From assembly GCA_026709505.1 (NCBI GenBank), contig JAPOSW010000041.1:1-56235 (forward strand): a stretch of DNA of 56,235 nt, in the 5' to 3' direction. This DNA is from Gammaproteobacteria bacterium (GTDB lineage Bacteria > Pseudomonadota > Gammaproteobacteria > Arenicellales > Poriferihabitantaceae). Of this stretch, positions 48,303 to 56,235 are shown piece after piece (position 1 is the first letter of the stretch; each line of letters opens with the position of its first letter). The notes beneath the pieces were generated by a model. It was not told the origin of the DNA. It did no database searches and worked only from the letters and a program-made list of their open reading frames with translations. The position numbers and the translations under genes were made by a program.

Positions 48303-49725
48303 TGCAAATCACCTCGACCTCAATCGGATCATTACCCGGGGAAATGGTCACGGGGACAAGTATTGACTTGTAGCCGTCTCTTGCCCCTTCAAATTGATAG
48401 CTGCCGGGCTTAAGGCGGATAGCATGACGGGAAATACGCCCGACAATGCCTACTCCTTTGACGACAACATTGGTTTTGTTGTCGGAAATTACCACGACCT
48501 CCGTCTCTATGCTGTAGGCTTCCAATTTTGAAACTACCTCGAAATGCAACGCCCTGAGCTGCTTGCTCTGATCCAGGTATGGTTCGGTTTCGGCTAGAAG
48601 CTCGCGCGCTGCCTTGACAGCATGCTCATTCACAAACCTTCTTTCATACTGGAGGGACTGCTCCAGGGATTCAATCCTCCCAATCATGGCTTTGGCACTT
48701 CCGAGACCCTCGGTAGCAAACGCATCAAATGGCTTCAGTTCAAGTGCCTTCCTGTAGTGCTCAACCGTAGAGGACCAGTCATCTTCAACGGATGCCGTAA
48801 TGGCAAGCGTGATCTGCTCCAGGTATTTCTGCTCAGATTCAATCTCCGCGACCCGGTCCTGCAGCCGCTTGACATCCTGATTGCCCGGCTTCAATTTGCT
48901 AGCGGCTTGCACATGCTTCCTTGCTTCCCGGATATTTTTGTCATCAAGCGCCCGGTCTGCCGCGGCGACTGCATCGGAAAAGGCTTGGTGGAGTTTCTCT
49001 GCTGTTAGGTCTTCGATGCGTTTTTTCGCTTCCAGATGCCGTGGATCAAGGTGCAGGATTTTCTCCAAAAAAGCAAGCTCCTCATCTTTCTGGCTAGCCG
49101 TTTTTGCCTGATTTGCCTCAACCAGCAATTGATTGACCTGCTCGATTACTTGAAGCCTTGATCGAAGCTCGATCAATTCAACATGGTCTGGATCAAGCTT
49201 AAGGCCACCTTCGACCTGCTGGCCAGCCTGTTGGTACCGCCCTTCCCGGTAGGCCTGGTCCGCATTCTCAGTGAAATTTGCCAGGCGGGATTGATATTCA
49301 TCTGAAATTGCATCTAGCTCCGTGATCGCATTGTTCAGGCTGGCAGAAGCCGACTCGTAATCGCCCGTCTTGAATTGTTCGCGTGCAGATTCGACTTTTT
49401 CAAGGATATGCGATAGCGTTGCTGGCGCCCAATCGTGAAGATTCAATTCTGCCAGTTGCGGTTCGACTTCCTCAAGGTATCGCCGATATTCCTCGATGAA
49501 ACGTTCACGAGGGCTGGAACCTTGCGCGATTTGCACGGGCGATTCTTCCGAAGAACCCGTGCTATCCCGGAACCGCTCGCTTATTCTGGAATCATAGCCG
49601 GAGGGTTCGGAAGTGATATGCAGCGGTTGATTCAGGTCACCAAGCCCGGCCATTGCGGCGGGATGCAATGCCATTAGCAAATCCAGGCATAGGAAGTATT
49701 GCAAGATCCGGTACATGTTGTTCAT
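48289..49725 (-). CDS. Secreted TPR-repeat protein with C-terminal PEGA-like module
   Basis: The 478-residue protein has an N-terminal signal sequence (MNNMYRILQYFLCLDLLMALHPAAMAG). Helical TPR-type repeats span about 80-400 (AREQFKTGDYESASASLNNAITELD, AYREGRYQQAGQQVEGGLKLDPDH, FLEKILHLDPRHLEAKKRI, HYRKALELKPFDAFATEGLGSAKAM). The end is a beta module (RHAIRLKPGSYQFEGARDGYKSILVPVTI). It probably scaffolds the complex in the periplasm. The ATG at 49725 is preferred to TTG at 49743. It continues the minus-strand operon and overlaps the SUMF1 gene. Confidence 0.82.
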   Translation of the reverse strand: MNNMYRILQYFLCLDLLMALHPAAMAGLGDLNQPLHITSEPSGYDSRISERFRDSTGSSEESPVQIAQGSSPRERFIEEYRRYLEEVEPQLAELNLHDWAPATLSHILEKVESAREQFKTGDYESASASLNNAITELDAISDEYQSRLANFTENADQAYREGRYQQAGQQVEGGLKLDPDHVELIELRSRLQVIEQVNQLLVEANQAKTASQKDEELAFLEKILHLDPRHLEAKKRIEDLTAEKLHQAFSDAVAAADRALDDKNIREARKHVQAASKLKPGNQDVKRLQDRVAEIESEQKYLEQITLAITASVEDDWSSTVEHYRKALELKPFDAFATEGLGSAKAMIGRIESLEQSLQYERRFVNEHAVKAARELLAETEPYLDQSKQLRALHFEVVSKLEAYSIETEVVVISDNKTNVVVKGVGIVGRISRHAIRLKPGSYQFEGARDGYKSILVPVTISPGNDPIEVEVICSERI

Positions 49726-49772
49726 ATGACTGATGACGCTCAAAAAACTTGAGCGACATCAAGGTCAAGAGA

Positions 49773-51023
49773 TCAAAGTTGCACTTGCGGCGTTTCTTCC
49801 AGCAGGTAAATTTCCCGAAGCAACTCGATCCATTGCCGGTACTGTTCATCGGCAGTACCTTTCAGCTCTTTTGTCTCTTCTTCAAAGCGGATGACATGTG
49901 GTGCAACAGCAGAATCTGCGGTTCGACCGATTTCGTTGATGGAGTCACGGTGAAACTTGGCTTCATTGCTGTTCTGAAATCCTTGTGACAATGTCATTGC
50001 ACCGCCAACTAGAGCTGCTGCAGTGGCAACTTCCTCGGCACTGGAATCTGCATTGGCAGCGCCTACGGCAGCTCCCAGCAGGAGCAGCGCTCCAAGAAAT
50101 TTCTGCCCTTGAGCCTTGCGCTGCAGTTCTCGGGCGGTCCTGACATCCTGAAGACTCTGTTCCTGCCAGACACGATAACTATCGTCAACCTGATAATTGA
50201 AACCTTCAAACTGCGCCTGTAGCCGATCTACAAACAACTGATCCTGGATGCGGATGTTGCGAATGCGCTCAAGCATGGGGTCGTTGCTGGCTGGCAAGGA
50301 GGCCAACTCGACATGTTTTGCCTTGAAGTCCAGATATTTTGCAAAGGTTTCAGTGGAAATGCTGTTTCCAAACCGGATTTCCTTCAGCGTAGGCAGCTCT
50401 TGCAGATACTCCGCATCGCGCTTCCTGAGTGTTTCAATGATGTAATCGGCAACGGCCACAAAAACCGGTTCGTAAGCATCTTTTCCCTTGTTTCGCAAAT
50501 CACGATAGAACGATTCGTGTACGCGATGCCTGAATTTCCTGTCGCACCAATTGCGTCCAGATATATCCTTGCAGGTAACATGAATTTCAATGTCTTCGCC
50601 ATTGGACTTGAGGATTTTCCCGGCCACGTACAAGTCGGAAGTAGCCTCATTGCCTGGCACAACACGTACCCGCCCGACCGCATTGGTGTCCTGCAGGCTT
50701 GCTTTCAGGTTTAATGCAAAGCGGTTGGATTCCACTCTGCGCAACTCAGGCCATATTTCGAATTTCTCAAGATCGGCGGGGTCTTCGGGGATATTCGGAT
50801 CAAAGTGCAATACGGCGATTTCAAGAGGCAGCAATTCGGATGCTTTTTCGTTGCTTCTTGTTTTCTCGGTTGACGCTGCTGGACCGACCTGGTTTGCGGC
50901 AGAGGTCGACTCGTAGTCCTGGTTTACTGCTGCCCCGCCGCCGCAGCCTGTCAGGACAATGAAAATGCCCGGCATTAGCAGACGTGAGGTTCTTTTCAAG
51001 ATGCCCGGTTTCTGGATTTTCAT
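49773..51023 (-). CDS. Lipoprotein of unknown function in the VWA/ExbB operon
   Basis: The 416-residue protein has a lipoprotein signal (RTSRLLMPGIFIVLTGC). A low-complexity linker follows, then a domain with LEIAVLHFDPNIP, a WPELRRVESNRFALNLKASL segment, and DLYVAGKILKSNGEDIEIHVTCKDISG. The first part resembles outer-membrane lipoproteins that sense or collect envelope factors. A glycine/alanine helix (LGALLLLGAAVGAANADSS, about 300-318) is near the C-terminal third and could be a second membrane contact. No family is certain. The frame is open to 51044; the ATG at 51023 gives the usual lipoprotein start. Confidence 0.75.
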   Translation of the reverse strand: MKIQKPGILKRTSRLLMPGIFIVLTGCGGGAAVNQDYESTSAANQVGPAASTEKTRSNEKASELLPLEIAVLHFDPNIPEDPADLEKFEIWPELRRVESNRFALNLKASLQDTNAVGRVRVVPGNEATSDLYVAGKILKSNGEDIEIHVTCKDISGRNWCDRKFRHRVHESFYRDLRNKGKDAYEPVFVAVADYIIETLRKRDAEYLQELPTLKEIRFGNSISTETFAKYLDFKAKHVELASLPASNDPMLERIRNIRIQDQLFVDRLQAQFEGFNYQVDDSYRVWQEQSLQDVRTARELQRKAQGQKFLGALLLLGAAVGAANADSSAEEVATAAALVGGAMTLSQGFQNSNEAKFHRDSINEIGRTADSAVAPHVIRFEEETKELKGTADEQYRQWIELLREIYLLEETPQVQL

Positions 51024-51040
51024 TATTGGTGTACTCCTGG

Positions 51041-51715
51041 TCACAATTCATGCGATGCTGGTTTTGTTGGCAAGTTCATGTACTGTCGGTATTTATCCCA
51101 TAGCCTGGCCTGTTTTTCTGGATCAGTCTCGGCGATTGCTGCCTTGCGAATTTGCTGAGCAATTACGTCATCGTAATCGCCAGAGGGAATGTCTTGCGGT
51201 ATCTTGCCAGAGTCAGGGGTTGTTGCCTGATAGGTCGATTGCGATTCGGGCAAAACTGGATCCTCTTGCGAGCCCGGATCGGATTCGCTTTGCTCTGATT
51301 CAAGCCCGGCCAGAGCTTGTCCGGATCCAGATGATTCATTCCCCGATTCTTCCGTGGACAAGGCATCTGATCGTGCAGCACCTCGCAGCTGCCCGCCAGC
51401 ACTTCCTGAACCTATGCTGGCAGAGCTGGATGCCGCTGTTTCGCATCCGCCTGTTCGGTTCAGCAGGTCATTTAACAGGGCATCCAGAATTACCACCCTC
51501 TCTTGGCGGGTCATTGCCTCGTCAAACTCGGGAATCTTGAAGTCCTCGCAATTGCGCAGCATTCCGAGTAATTCCGTGGAATTCTGAGCCCAAACACTGC
51601 CCAGGCCCGCTGTTATCATGGCGAGGCTAATTAGAGTATGTGCGAGCAAATTCAAATTAGTTGTTGCGGATGCCCGTGTCCTGTCAATTCTATGGGAAAT
51701 TTCAGTTGTTGACAA
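51041..51715 (-). CDS. Secreted low-complexity protein, first gene of the VWA/ExbB operon
   Basis: The 224-residue frame begins with TTG at 51715. A hydrophobic segment (LLAHTLISLAMITAGLGSVWAQN, about 23-45) is a signal peptide cut after VWA. The mature protein has a short conserved-looking part (LLGMLRNCEDFKIPEFDEAMTRQERVVILDALLNDLLNR), a Ser/Gly/Glu-rich low-complexity stretch, and the end QIRKAAIAETDPEKQARLWDKYRQYM. The start is uncertain because no ATG precedes the signal. It overlaps the lipoprotein frame by 4 bases at its 3' end. Confidence 0.6.
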   Translation of the reverse strand: MSTTEISHRIDRTRASATTNLNLLAHTLISLAMITAGLGSVWAQNSTELLGMLRNCEDFKIPEFDEAMTRQERVVILDALLNDLLNRTGGCETAASSSASIGSGSAGGQLRGAARSDALSTEESGNESSGSGQALAGLESEQSESDPGSQEDPVLPESQSTYQATTPDSGKIPQDIPSGDYDDVIAQQIRKAAIAETDPEKQARLWDKYRQYMNLPTKPASHEL

Positions 51716-51831
51716 TTACTTGTGCCGCCCGAAGGGTCAAGGCGGCAGGCCAGAAACTTGCTTCAACGGAATTGTCTCATGGCTTTTCCGGCACCGCCTT
51801 TGGCATTTGCTTCAGTCAATGAGCCTAATCC

Positions 51832-51907
51832 TGGTGGGGTGTACAGGGATCGAACCTGTGACCCGCTGATTAAAAGTCAGCTGCTCTGCCTACTGAGCTA
51901 ACACCCC
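51832..51907 (-). tRNA. tRNA-Lys (anticodon UUU)
   Basis: On the minus strand the acceptor GGGGTGT (51901-51907) pairs with ACACCCC (51836-51842), followed by discriminator A and an encoded CCA (51832-51834). The D arm has TAGCTCAG-AGAGC, the anticodon arm reads CTGACTTTTAATCAG with anticodon TTT, and the T arm has the GTTCGATCC loop. Length is 76 with CCA. It lies upstream of the VWA/ExbB operon. Confidence 0.97.
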
Positions 51908-52712
51908 ACATTTAGATTTTTCTTTTCGCTCAGTTAATGTTCCTGACGAGTTATAGAAGCGAGTTGAATGTATTTGACCATTTTGCAGGAAACCGGATTA
52001 TACCCAAAGTCCGTTGCAATAAAACAAAAGGAATGGGATTTTGATCGAACTTCTCATCTTTCGTTTCCGGCTTGCTGGTCTCTGGTGAAGGCTGCGAGAG
52101 AGGCAGTTTCATTAGCGCTAGAAATAATGCTGTCCATGCCGGTCAATATCCTTTTCATGGAAATATCCGAAGAACCCGAATTCCGAAAAAACTGAATAAC
52201 CAAATTGGGTTTTCACGAGGTGAGTCTATCGATTCTCGGCGCAAATCGGATGAAGCACCACAAAATCTGGCTTGCCCGGACTTCGCTCATGAACATGCGA
52301 ATATTTCCTGGGCACTTCAGAGAATCAGCAGTTTGCAGAATTCATGGTTCATGAGCCCGGATAGCCGGAACTGATGCTAACCGGGCATTCCCCGCCTCCG
52401 GGTTTTTGCTCCCTAATCCATAAATAGAAAACTCGAGAGTACCCCTAACGCCTTGTGCAGCAGGGTTTTCGAGGGGGCCTGTAGAATCGCCCAATGGGTG
52501 ATTCCAGGTCGAGGGTTGAAATTCCCAGTACTAAGGCTTCGCCCCAATGCCGAGCATTCAATTTATGGATTAGGGTTGCTTCAGATGGATGTCATGCGAA
52601 TGCGTGATATGTATAATTGGCGGTTTTGGCTTTGCGACATCTGCCATGAGACCATTAATTGTCTGGTGCCCGCGCGAACTGGGCGCTCGATTTTCGTCAC
52701 CAATACTCGATT
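51908..52712. other. Spacer between tRNA-Lys and pckA
   Basis: The 805 bases hold no supported gene. Short plus-strand ORFs near 51968-52195 have no recognisable protein features. The stretch contains the inverted-repeat element at 52411-52575 and, near 52605-52620, a TATAAT-like -10 (GATATGTATAATTGG) that may drive pckA. Confidence 0.5.
52411..52575. repeat. MITE-like inverted-repeat element
   Basis: CCCTAATCCATAAAT (52411-52425) is exactly repeated in inverted form as ATTTATGGATTAGGG (52561-52575). The 135 bases between have no ORF but contain a strong hairpin GAATCGCCC-aat-GGGTGATTC (52486-52506). A non-coding segment of 165 bases with 15-bp terminal inverted repeats fits a miniature mobile element or a processed palindromic repeat. 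No target duplication is evident. Confidence 0.55.
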
Positions 52713-54320
52713 ATGCATAAACAAATTGATTTTTCTTGTTACGGGATAGAGAACACAACAGAAATCATTTACAACCCGAGTTACGAGCAATTGTTTGAGG
52801 AGGAAACTCGGCCTGATCTTGATTCTTTAGAAAAGGGAACCCTGACCAGCAGCAATGCGGTCAGTGTTCATACCGGCAAGTTCACCGGTCGCTCTCCCAA
52901 GGATAAATACATTGTCCGCGATGACATAACCTGCGATACCTTCTGGTGGTCGGATCAAGGCAGGAATGACAACAAGCCCCTCAATCAAGAAAACTGGAAT
53001 CGCCTAAAAAAGATGGTCGGGCGACAGCTTTCATCGAAACGCCTGTTCGTCGTCGATGGGTTTTGCGGTGCTAATCCCAATACCCGGCTGGCGGTCCGCT
53101 TCATTATGGAAGTTGCCTGGCAGGCACACTTCGTGAAGAACATGTTCATCCGTCCAAGCGATGAGGAGATCGAGAATTTCAAGCCGGATTTCACGGTATT
53201 GAACGGGGCCAAATGCACCAATCCTGACTGGCAGGAAATGGGCATGAATTCAGAAAACTTCATAGTCTTCAATCTTGCCGAAAAAATGCAGTTGATCGGC
53301 GGAACCTGGTACGGCGGCGAGATGAAAAAGGGCATGTTTTCGATGATGAACTATCTCCTGCCACTGCGGGGTATTGCATCCATGCATTGCTCGGCAAATA
53401 CCTCGAAAACCGGTGAGACTGCAATTTTTTTCGGATTGTCCGGCACGGGCAAGACCACCCTCTCGGCCGACCCGAATCGTCATTTAATCGGTGATGACGA
53501 ACATGGCTGGGATGACGAAGGGATCTTTAATTTCGAGGGCGGCTGCTATGCAAAAACCATCGGTCTGAATCAAGAGCATGAGCCGGACATTTTCAATGCC
53601 ATACGGCGTGATGCCCTGCTTGAGAACGTAACTGTTCGCAGCGATGGCAGCATCGATTACCACGATGATTCCATTACCCAGAATTCCCGGGCTTCCTACC
53701 CGATCTACCACATCGACAATATCGTGCGGCCTGTCTCAAAAAGCGGTCATGCGCGCCAGGTCGTGTTTCTGTCTGCAGATGCGTTTGGAGTGCTGCCACC
53801 AGTTGCAAAATTAACACCAGGGCAGACCAAATATCATTTTCTTTCAGGCTTCACGGCAAAACTGGCTGGCACCGAATTGGGCATTGATGAGCCGGTTCCG
53901 ACATTTTCGGCCTGTTTCGGTTCGGCCTTCCTCAGTCTGCACCCGATCCGTTATGCTCAGGAGCTGGTTCGCAAGATGGAGGCCAACGGGGCAACGGCGT
54001 ATCTGGTAAACACCGGCTGGAACGGAACGGGTGAACGTATTTCCATAAAGGCCACACGCCGCATCGTATCGGCCATAGTGGAGGGTGAAATCGATAACAT
54101 GCCGACTTCAGTTTTGCCGATCTTCAATTTGGCAATTCCCGATCGTATTGAAGGTGTAGACTGGGCTATGCTGGATCCCAGGAATACCTATTCAAATCCC
54201 GCAGAGTGGACTCAGAAAGCCGAGCATTTGGCCAGTCTGTTCATTGAGAACTTCAAGAAATATACTGACTTGCCTGAAACCCGTGCATTGATCGACCATG
54301 GGCCTCAACTGTCCAATTGA
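52713..54320 (+). CDS. pckA: Phosphoenolpyruvate carboxykinase (ATP)
   Basis: PckA converts oxaloacetate and ATP to PEP for gluconeogenesis. The 535-residue protein has [33 protein letters not shown], the kinase P-loop [64 protein letters not shown] and [20 protein letters not shown]. These are the ATP-type signatures, with length near the E. coli enzyme (540). The ATG at 52713 is used; the frame is open to a TTG at 52659. Confidence 0.97.
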   Translation: MHKQIDFSCYGIENTTEIIYNPSYEQLFEEETRPDLDSLEKGTLTSSNAVSVHTGKFTGRSPKDKYIVRDDITCDTFWWSDQGRNDNKPLNQENWNRLKKMVGRQLSSKRLFVVDGFCGANPNTRLAVRFIMEVAWQAHFVKNMFIRPSDEEIENFKPDFTVLNGAKCTNPDWQEMGMNSENFIVFNLAEKMQLIGGTWYGGEMKKGMFSMMNYLLPLRGIASMHCSANTSKTGETAIFFGLSGTGKTTLSADPNRHLIGDDEHGWDDEGIFNFEGGCYAKTIGLNQEHEPDIFNAIRRDALLENVTVRSDGSIDYHDDSITQNSRASYPIYHIDNIVRPVSKSGHARQVVFLSADAFGVLPPVAKLTPGQTKYHFLSGFTAKLAGTELGIDEPVPTFSACFGSAFLSLHPIRYAQELVRKMEANGATAYLVNTGWNGTGERISIKATRRIVSAIVEGEIDNMPTSVLPIFNLAIPDRIEGVDWAMLDPRNTYSNPAEWTQKAEHLASLFIENFKKYTDLPETRALIDHGPQLSN

Positions 54321-54324
54321 GGCC
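54301..54324 (+). terminator. Hairpin at the pckA 3' end
   Basis: GGCCTCAA-ctgtccaa-TTGAGGCC forms an 8-bp stem spanning the pckA stop codon. There is no T run, so it may stabilise the mRNA or act with Rho rather than be an intrinsic terminator. Confidence 0.4.
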
Positions 54325-54717
54325 GGGCATAGTAATGAGACCGCCAGAGAAAACCGAAGGACTCTTGCGAAATGAATGTTCGCAACTGGCGTTAAAGCAG
54401 ATGGCCCATGTCAAAGAGATGGCTTGGAACCCCTGAATTTTGCCGATCAACGAGGCATGGGACTGGGGCATGATCCCAGAGCGACCCCAAGAGTTCGAAA
54501 AGTTTCGCATGGTGCTACAATGAGGGCGGAATGTCCCGCAGATGAAGCTGTTGCCATGCCCTGTCGCAACGAATAATCGTCATTCAAGCTCTGTAAGATA
54601 CGGACCTGATGAATCGAAGTGCCGACTTTTCAGGCACCGTGAGCACAGCCGAAACACGGAGAATACAAGGAGACGGCAATCCTGTCTGGCGAATATTCCA
54701 ACAGCACGTATCCGGAC
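54321..54717. other. Spacer between pckA and the methyltransferase gene
   Basis: I see no gene in these 397 bases. A -10-like TACAAT occurs near 54516 and could belong to the methyltransferase promoter. Confidence 0.4.
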
Positions 54718-55350
54718 ATGTCGAACAAACAGCACAAGATTATTCAGGAGGTCTACAATGCTGCGTCGGATGAACAATCCGCACAAGCATACGATCGATG
54801 GGCACATCAGTACGAACAGGATGTTCTATCCTGGGGGGCCAGGTTCCCGTTCGTGGCCGCTACCGTATTTGCACGCTTTGTCGGTCTGGAACAGGGCCCG
54901 ATACTGGATGCAGGCTGTGGCACTGGACTGCAGGGTGAGTTGCTCCACCTGTGCGGATATTCCGACATTGTGGGAATAGACATGTCGGAAGGGATGCTGA
55001 GTGTGGCAAGCTCCAAAGGATTCTACTCCGGACTCTACCCGATGACGCTTGGCCGGGAGCTGGACTTTGCCGATGATGCTTTTGCCAATGCAATTACCAC
55101 CGGAGCCATTACTCCGGGTCATGCACCCCCTCATTCCTTCTTGGAGATCATCCGGGTAACCCGCAGACATGGCAAGATTATTGTCAATATAAGAACCGAT
55201 GGCGATGTTGATCCCGCTTATCCGTCGGCCTTGCGGGATTATGAAAACGCTGGATTGTGGAAGAAGATTTATGAATCCACAGAATATCCGGCAATGCCGA
55301 CAGGCGAGCCCGAGATTCTCACCACGGCCTATGCCTATGAAGTATTGTAG
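54718..55350 (+). CDS. Class I SAM-dependent methyltransferase
   Basis: The 210-residue protein has YDRWAHQYEQDV, then motif I PILDAGCGTGLQGELL, motif II IVGIDMSEGMLSVA, and a later ITTGAITPGHAPPHSFLEIIRVTRRHGKIIVNIR. This resembles the METTL27/WBSCR27-type small-molecule methyltransferases. The substrate is unknown. It lies two bases before the rsmG frame, possibly in one transcript. Confidence 0.82.
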   Translation: MSNKQHKIIQEVYNAASDEQSAQAYDRWAHQYEQDVLSWGARFPFVAATVFARFVGLEQGPILDAGCGTGLQGELLHLCGYSDIVGIDMSEGMLSVASSKGFYSGLYPMTLGRELDFADDAFANAITTGAITPGHAPPHSFLEIIRVTRRHGKIIVNIRTDGDVDPAYPSALRDYENAGLWKKIYESTEYPAMPTGEPEILTTAYAYEVL

Positions 55351-55403
55351 GAGTGCTCTCGACTCTCCCGTCAAGCTCCATTGATACCTGGATTTATAGC
55401 CGT

Positions 55404-56054
55404 ATGGAATCAGGCCGCTTGTCAGCGTCTCGCTTGCTCCTTGAAGGGAGTCGTAAACTCGGTCTTGAACTGCCAAAACAGCAGTTGTGGGCACTTGAGA
55501 TGCATATTGTGCATGTCACTAGGTGGAATCAACGGGTTAATCTGACGTCGATACTCGATGCTGAACAAATGATAATCCGGCATATTCTCGACTCCCTCGC
55601 TATTTTTCCCTATGTCCGAGGAGCGCGATTGCTTGACATCGGAAGCGGGGGCGGCTTTCCCGGCCTGCCCATTGCGATTGCACATCCTGATATTGAAGCC
55701 GTACTTCTGGAGAGCAGCAAAAAGAAGGCCGAATTTCTTGGCCACGCTGTATCCCAGCTGGAACTGGATAATGCAAGCGTCATCCATGAGAGAGTCGAGA
55801 ACTACCGCCCGAGCCAGCCTTTTCATACCCTGACAGCACGGGCGGTTGGTTCCATTGGGCGAGTTCTTGGGCTGGTTCAACCTCTCTGTCAGCCCGGCAG
55901 CCGGCTGCTTGTCATGAAAGGGAAAAACCCTGAATCCGAAATCCGCAGCTTAGCTCTTGAGACGGCTTGTCAACTATCCGTTGTAGAATTACACGTTCCG
56001 TACCTGAATGCAGATCGAAATCTGGTTGTGTTAGAGTTTCCTAATTACCACTAA
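55404..56054 (+). CDS. rsmG: 16S rRNA (guanine(527)-N7)-methyltransferase
   Basis: RsmG methylates G527 of 16S rRNA. The 216-residue protein (ATG at 55404; the frame is open from 55353) has RWNQRVNLTSILDAEQMIIRHILDSLAIFP, the SAM site LLDIGSGGGFPGLPIAIAHPD, VLLESSKKKAEFLGHAV, TARAVGSI and LLVMKGKNPESEI. The last four residues, PNYH, and the stop come from the IS terminal repeat, so the native tail after VVLEF is lost. Loss of a few C-terminal residues probably leaves activity intact. In most bacteria rsmG precedes parA and parB; here the IS follows. Confidence 0.93.
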   Translation: MESGRLSASRLLLEGSRKLGLELPKQQLWALEMHIVHVTRWNQRVNLTSILDAEQMIIRHILDSLAIFPYVRGARLLDIGSGGGFPGLPIAIAHPDIEAVLLESSKKKAEFLGHAVSQLELDNASVIHERVENYRPSQPFHTLTARAVGSIGRVLGLVQPLCQPGSRLLVMKGKNPESEIRSLALETACQLSVVELHVPYLNADRNLVVLEFPNYH

Positions 56055-56235
56055 TCATAAGCAGGTTTTGTGCTACAATGGGACAGATGCAACCACTTGA
56101 TTAAAAAGGAGTATATCCATGAAGCGCAATCCTGTCCAGTTCCAGAAAGGCCTCAGTCTCAACGAATTTCTCGAACATTACGGAGACGAGGACAAGTGCC
56201 ATGACGCACTGTTCCGGCTGCGCTGGCCGGACGGC
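56038..56235 (+). mobile_element. IS1595-like insertion sequence, left end (partial)
   Basis: The terminal inverted repeat (56038-56062) matches 33-57 in reverse over 25 bases. The element then has a promoter-like TTGTGCTACAATGG and a Shine-Dalgarno (AAAAGGAG) before the transposase ATG at 56119. The window ends inside the transposase. It is inserted at the 3' end of rsmG. Confidence 0.85.
56119..56235 (+). CDS. IS1595 family transposase, N-terminus (partial)
   Basis: Thirty-nine residues are visible, including VQFQKGLSLNEFLEHYGDED and CHDALFRLRWPDG. This is the conserved start of ISXO2/IS1595 transposases, the FQKGLSL-x-EF and ALF-x-x-RWP-x-G pattern leading into their zinc-ribbon. The DDE/DDNK catalytic core would follow outside the window. 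Confidence 0.85.
   Translation, partial: MKRNPVQFQKGLSLNEFLEHYGDEDKCHDALFRLRWPDG

Noticed and set aside
49737-49755. CGCTCAA-TTGAGCG hairpin between the lipoprotein and TPR genes as a terminator
   Set aside because: It has no T run after the stem on the minus strand and sits within an apparently continuous operon; at most a minor mRNA structure.
51968-52195. 75-codon ORF after tRNA-Lys
   Set aside because: It lacks any recognised motif and a start signal; looks like random open frame in spacer DNA.

Overview
This 56 kb window looks like chromosomal DNA of a gammaproteobacterium close to its replication origin. The evidence is dnaA, dnaN and gyrB together, two perfect parS palindromes, DnaA boxes, rsmG, and a gene set typical of that class (gluQ, apaH, mlaA, sthA, mrcB, TctABC, HiPIP, ATP-type pckA). 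Both window ends lie inside copies of one insertion sequence (IS1595-like), so the window probably stops at repeats. The lineage within Gammaproteobacteria cannot be fixed from the sequence alone.

Layout. (1) 1-3760: the end of an IS, a cas1 gene cut off after about 63 codons by that IS, an intact type II-C cas9, and a divergent tracrRNA whose core closely resembles the Neisseria meningitidis tracrRNA. No CRISPR array is present. (2) 3953-12711: housekeeping genes (gluQ, M18 aminopeptidase, apaH, mlaA), then an acyl-CoA ligase, an acylating aldehyde dehydrogenase and a TauE/SafE exporter. With the TctCBA transporter (13886-17190) and a large FAD/Fe-S oxidase (19472-22366), these may form a C2/C3 sulfonate-use region. 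(3) 12820-13498: an exported-protein gene with a run of 14 C in its signal-peptide codons, out of frame as sequenced and a strong phase-variation candidate. (4) 17488-19016: a HiPIP lacking its fourth cysteine ligand, then a decayed stretch with a possible transposase remnant and a conserved gene interrupted by TGA. (5) 22419-27348: HlyU-like protein, sthA, PhyH-like oxygenase, HtrA protease, rpe. (6) 27555-32079: trpE, trpG and trpC. An HNH endonuclease and a nucleoside deoxyribosyltransferase-like gene sit between trpE and trpG, and trpD is missing between trpG and trpC. (7) 32076-37020: OsmC, PerM-like permease, DUF2007 protein, PBP1B and an HD-domain protein. (8) 36980-43200: gyrB, a parS-bearing gap where recF is usually found, dnaN, dnaA and DnaA-box-rich spacers. 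(9) 43210-51715: an eight-gene minus-strand operon combining an ExbB/TolQ-like channel, two VWA proteins with ExbD-like membrane anchors, a PEGA-SUMF1 membrane protein, a TPR protein, a lipoprotein and two small or secreted proteins. This is the best candidate for an undescribed system. (10) 51832-56235: tRNA-Lys, a MITE-like inverted repeat, pckA, a methyltransferase, rsmG, and the start of another IS copy.

Functionally, the envelope operon reads as a proton-driven stator-type machine whose periplasmic arms carry von Willebrand A domains, with lipoprotein, TPR and PEGA/SUMF1 partners. The CRISPR locus probably keeps interference parts (Cas9, tracrRNA), while adaptation is broken at cas1 unless another copy exists. 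The absence of recF and trpD, the displaced rsmG and the IS copies point to a rearranged origin region.
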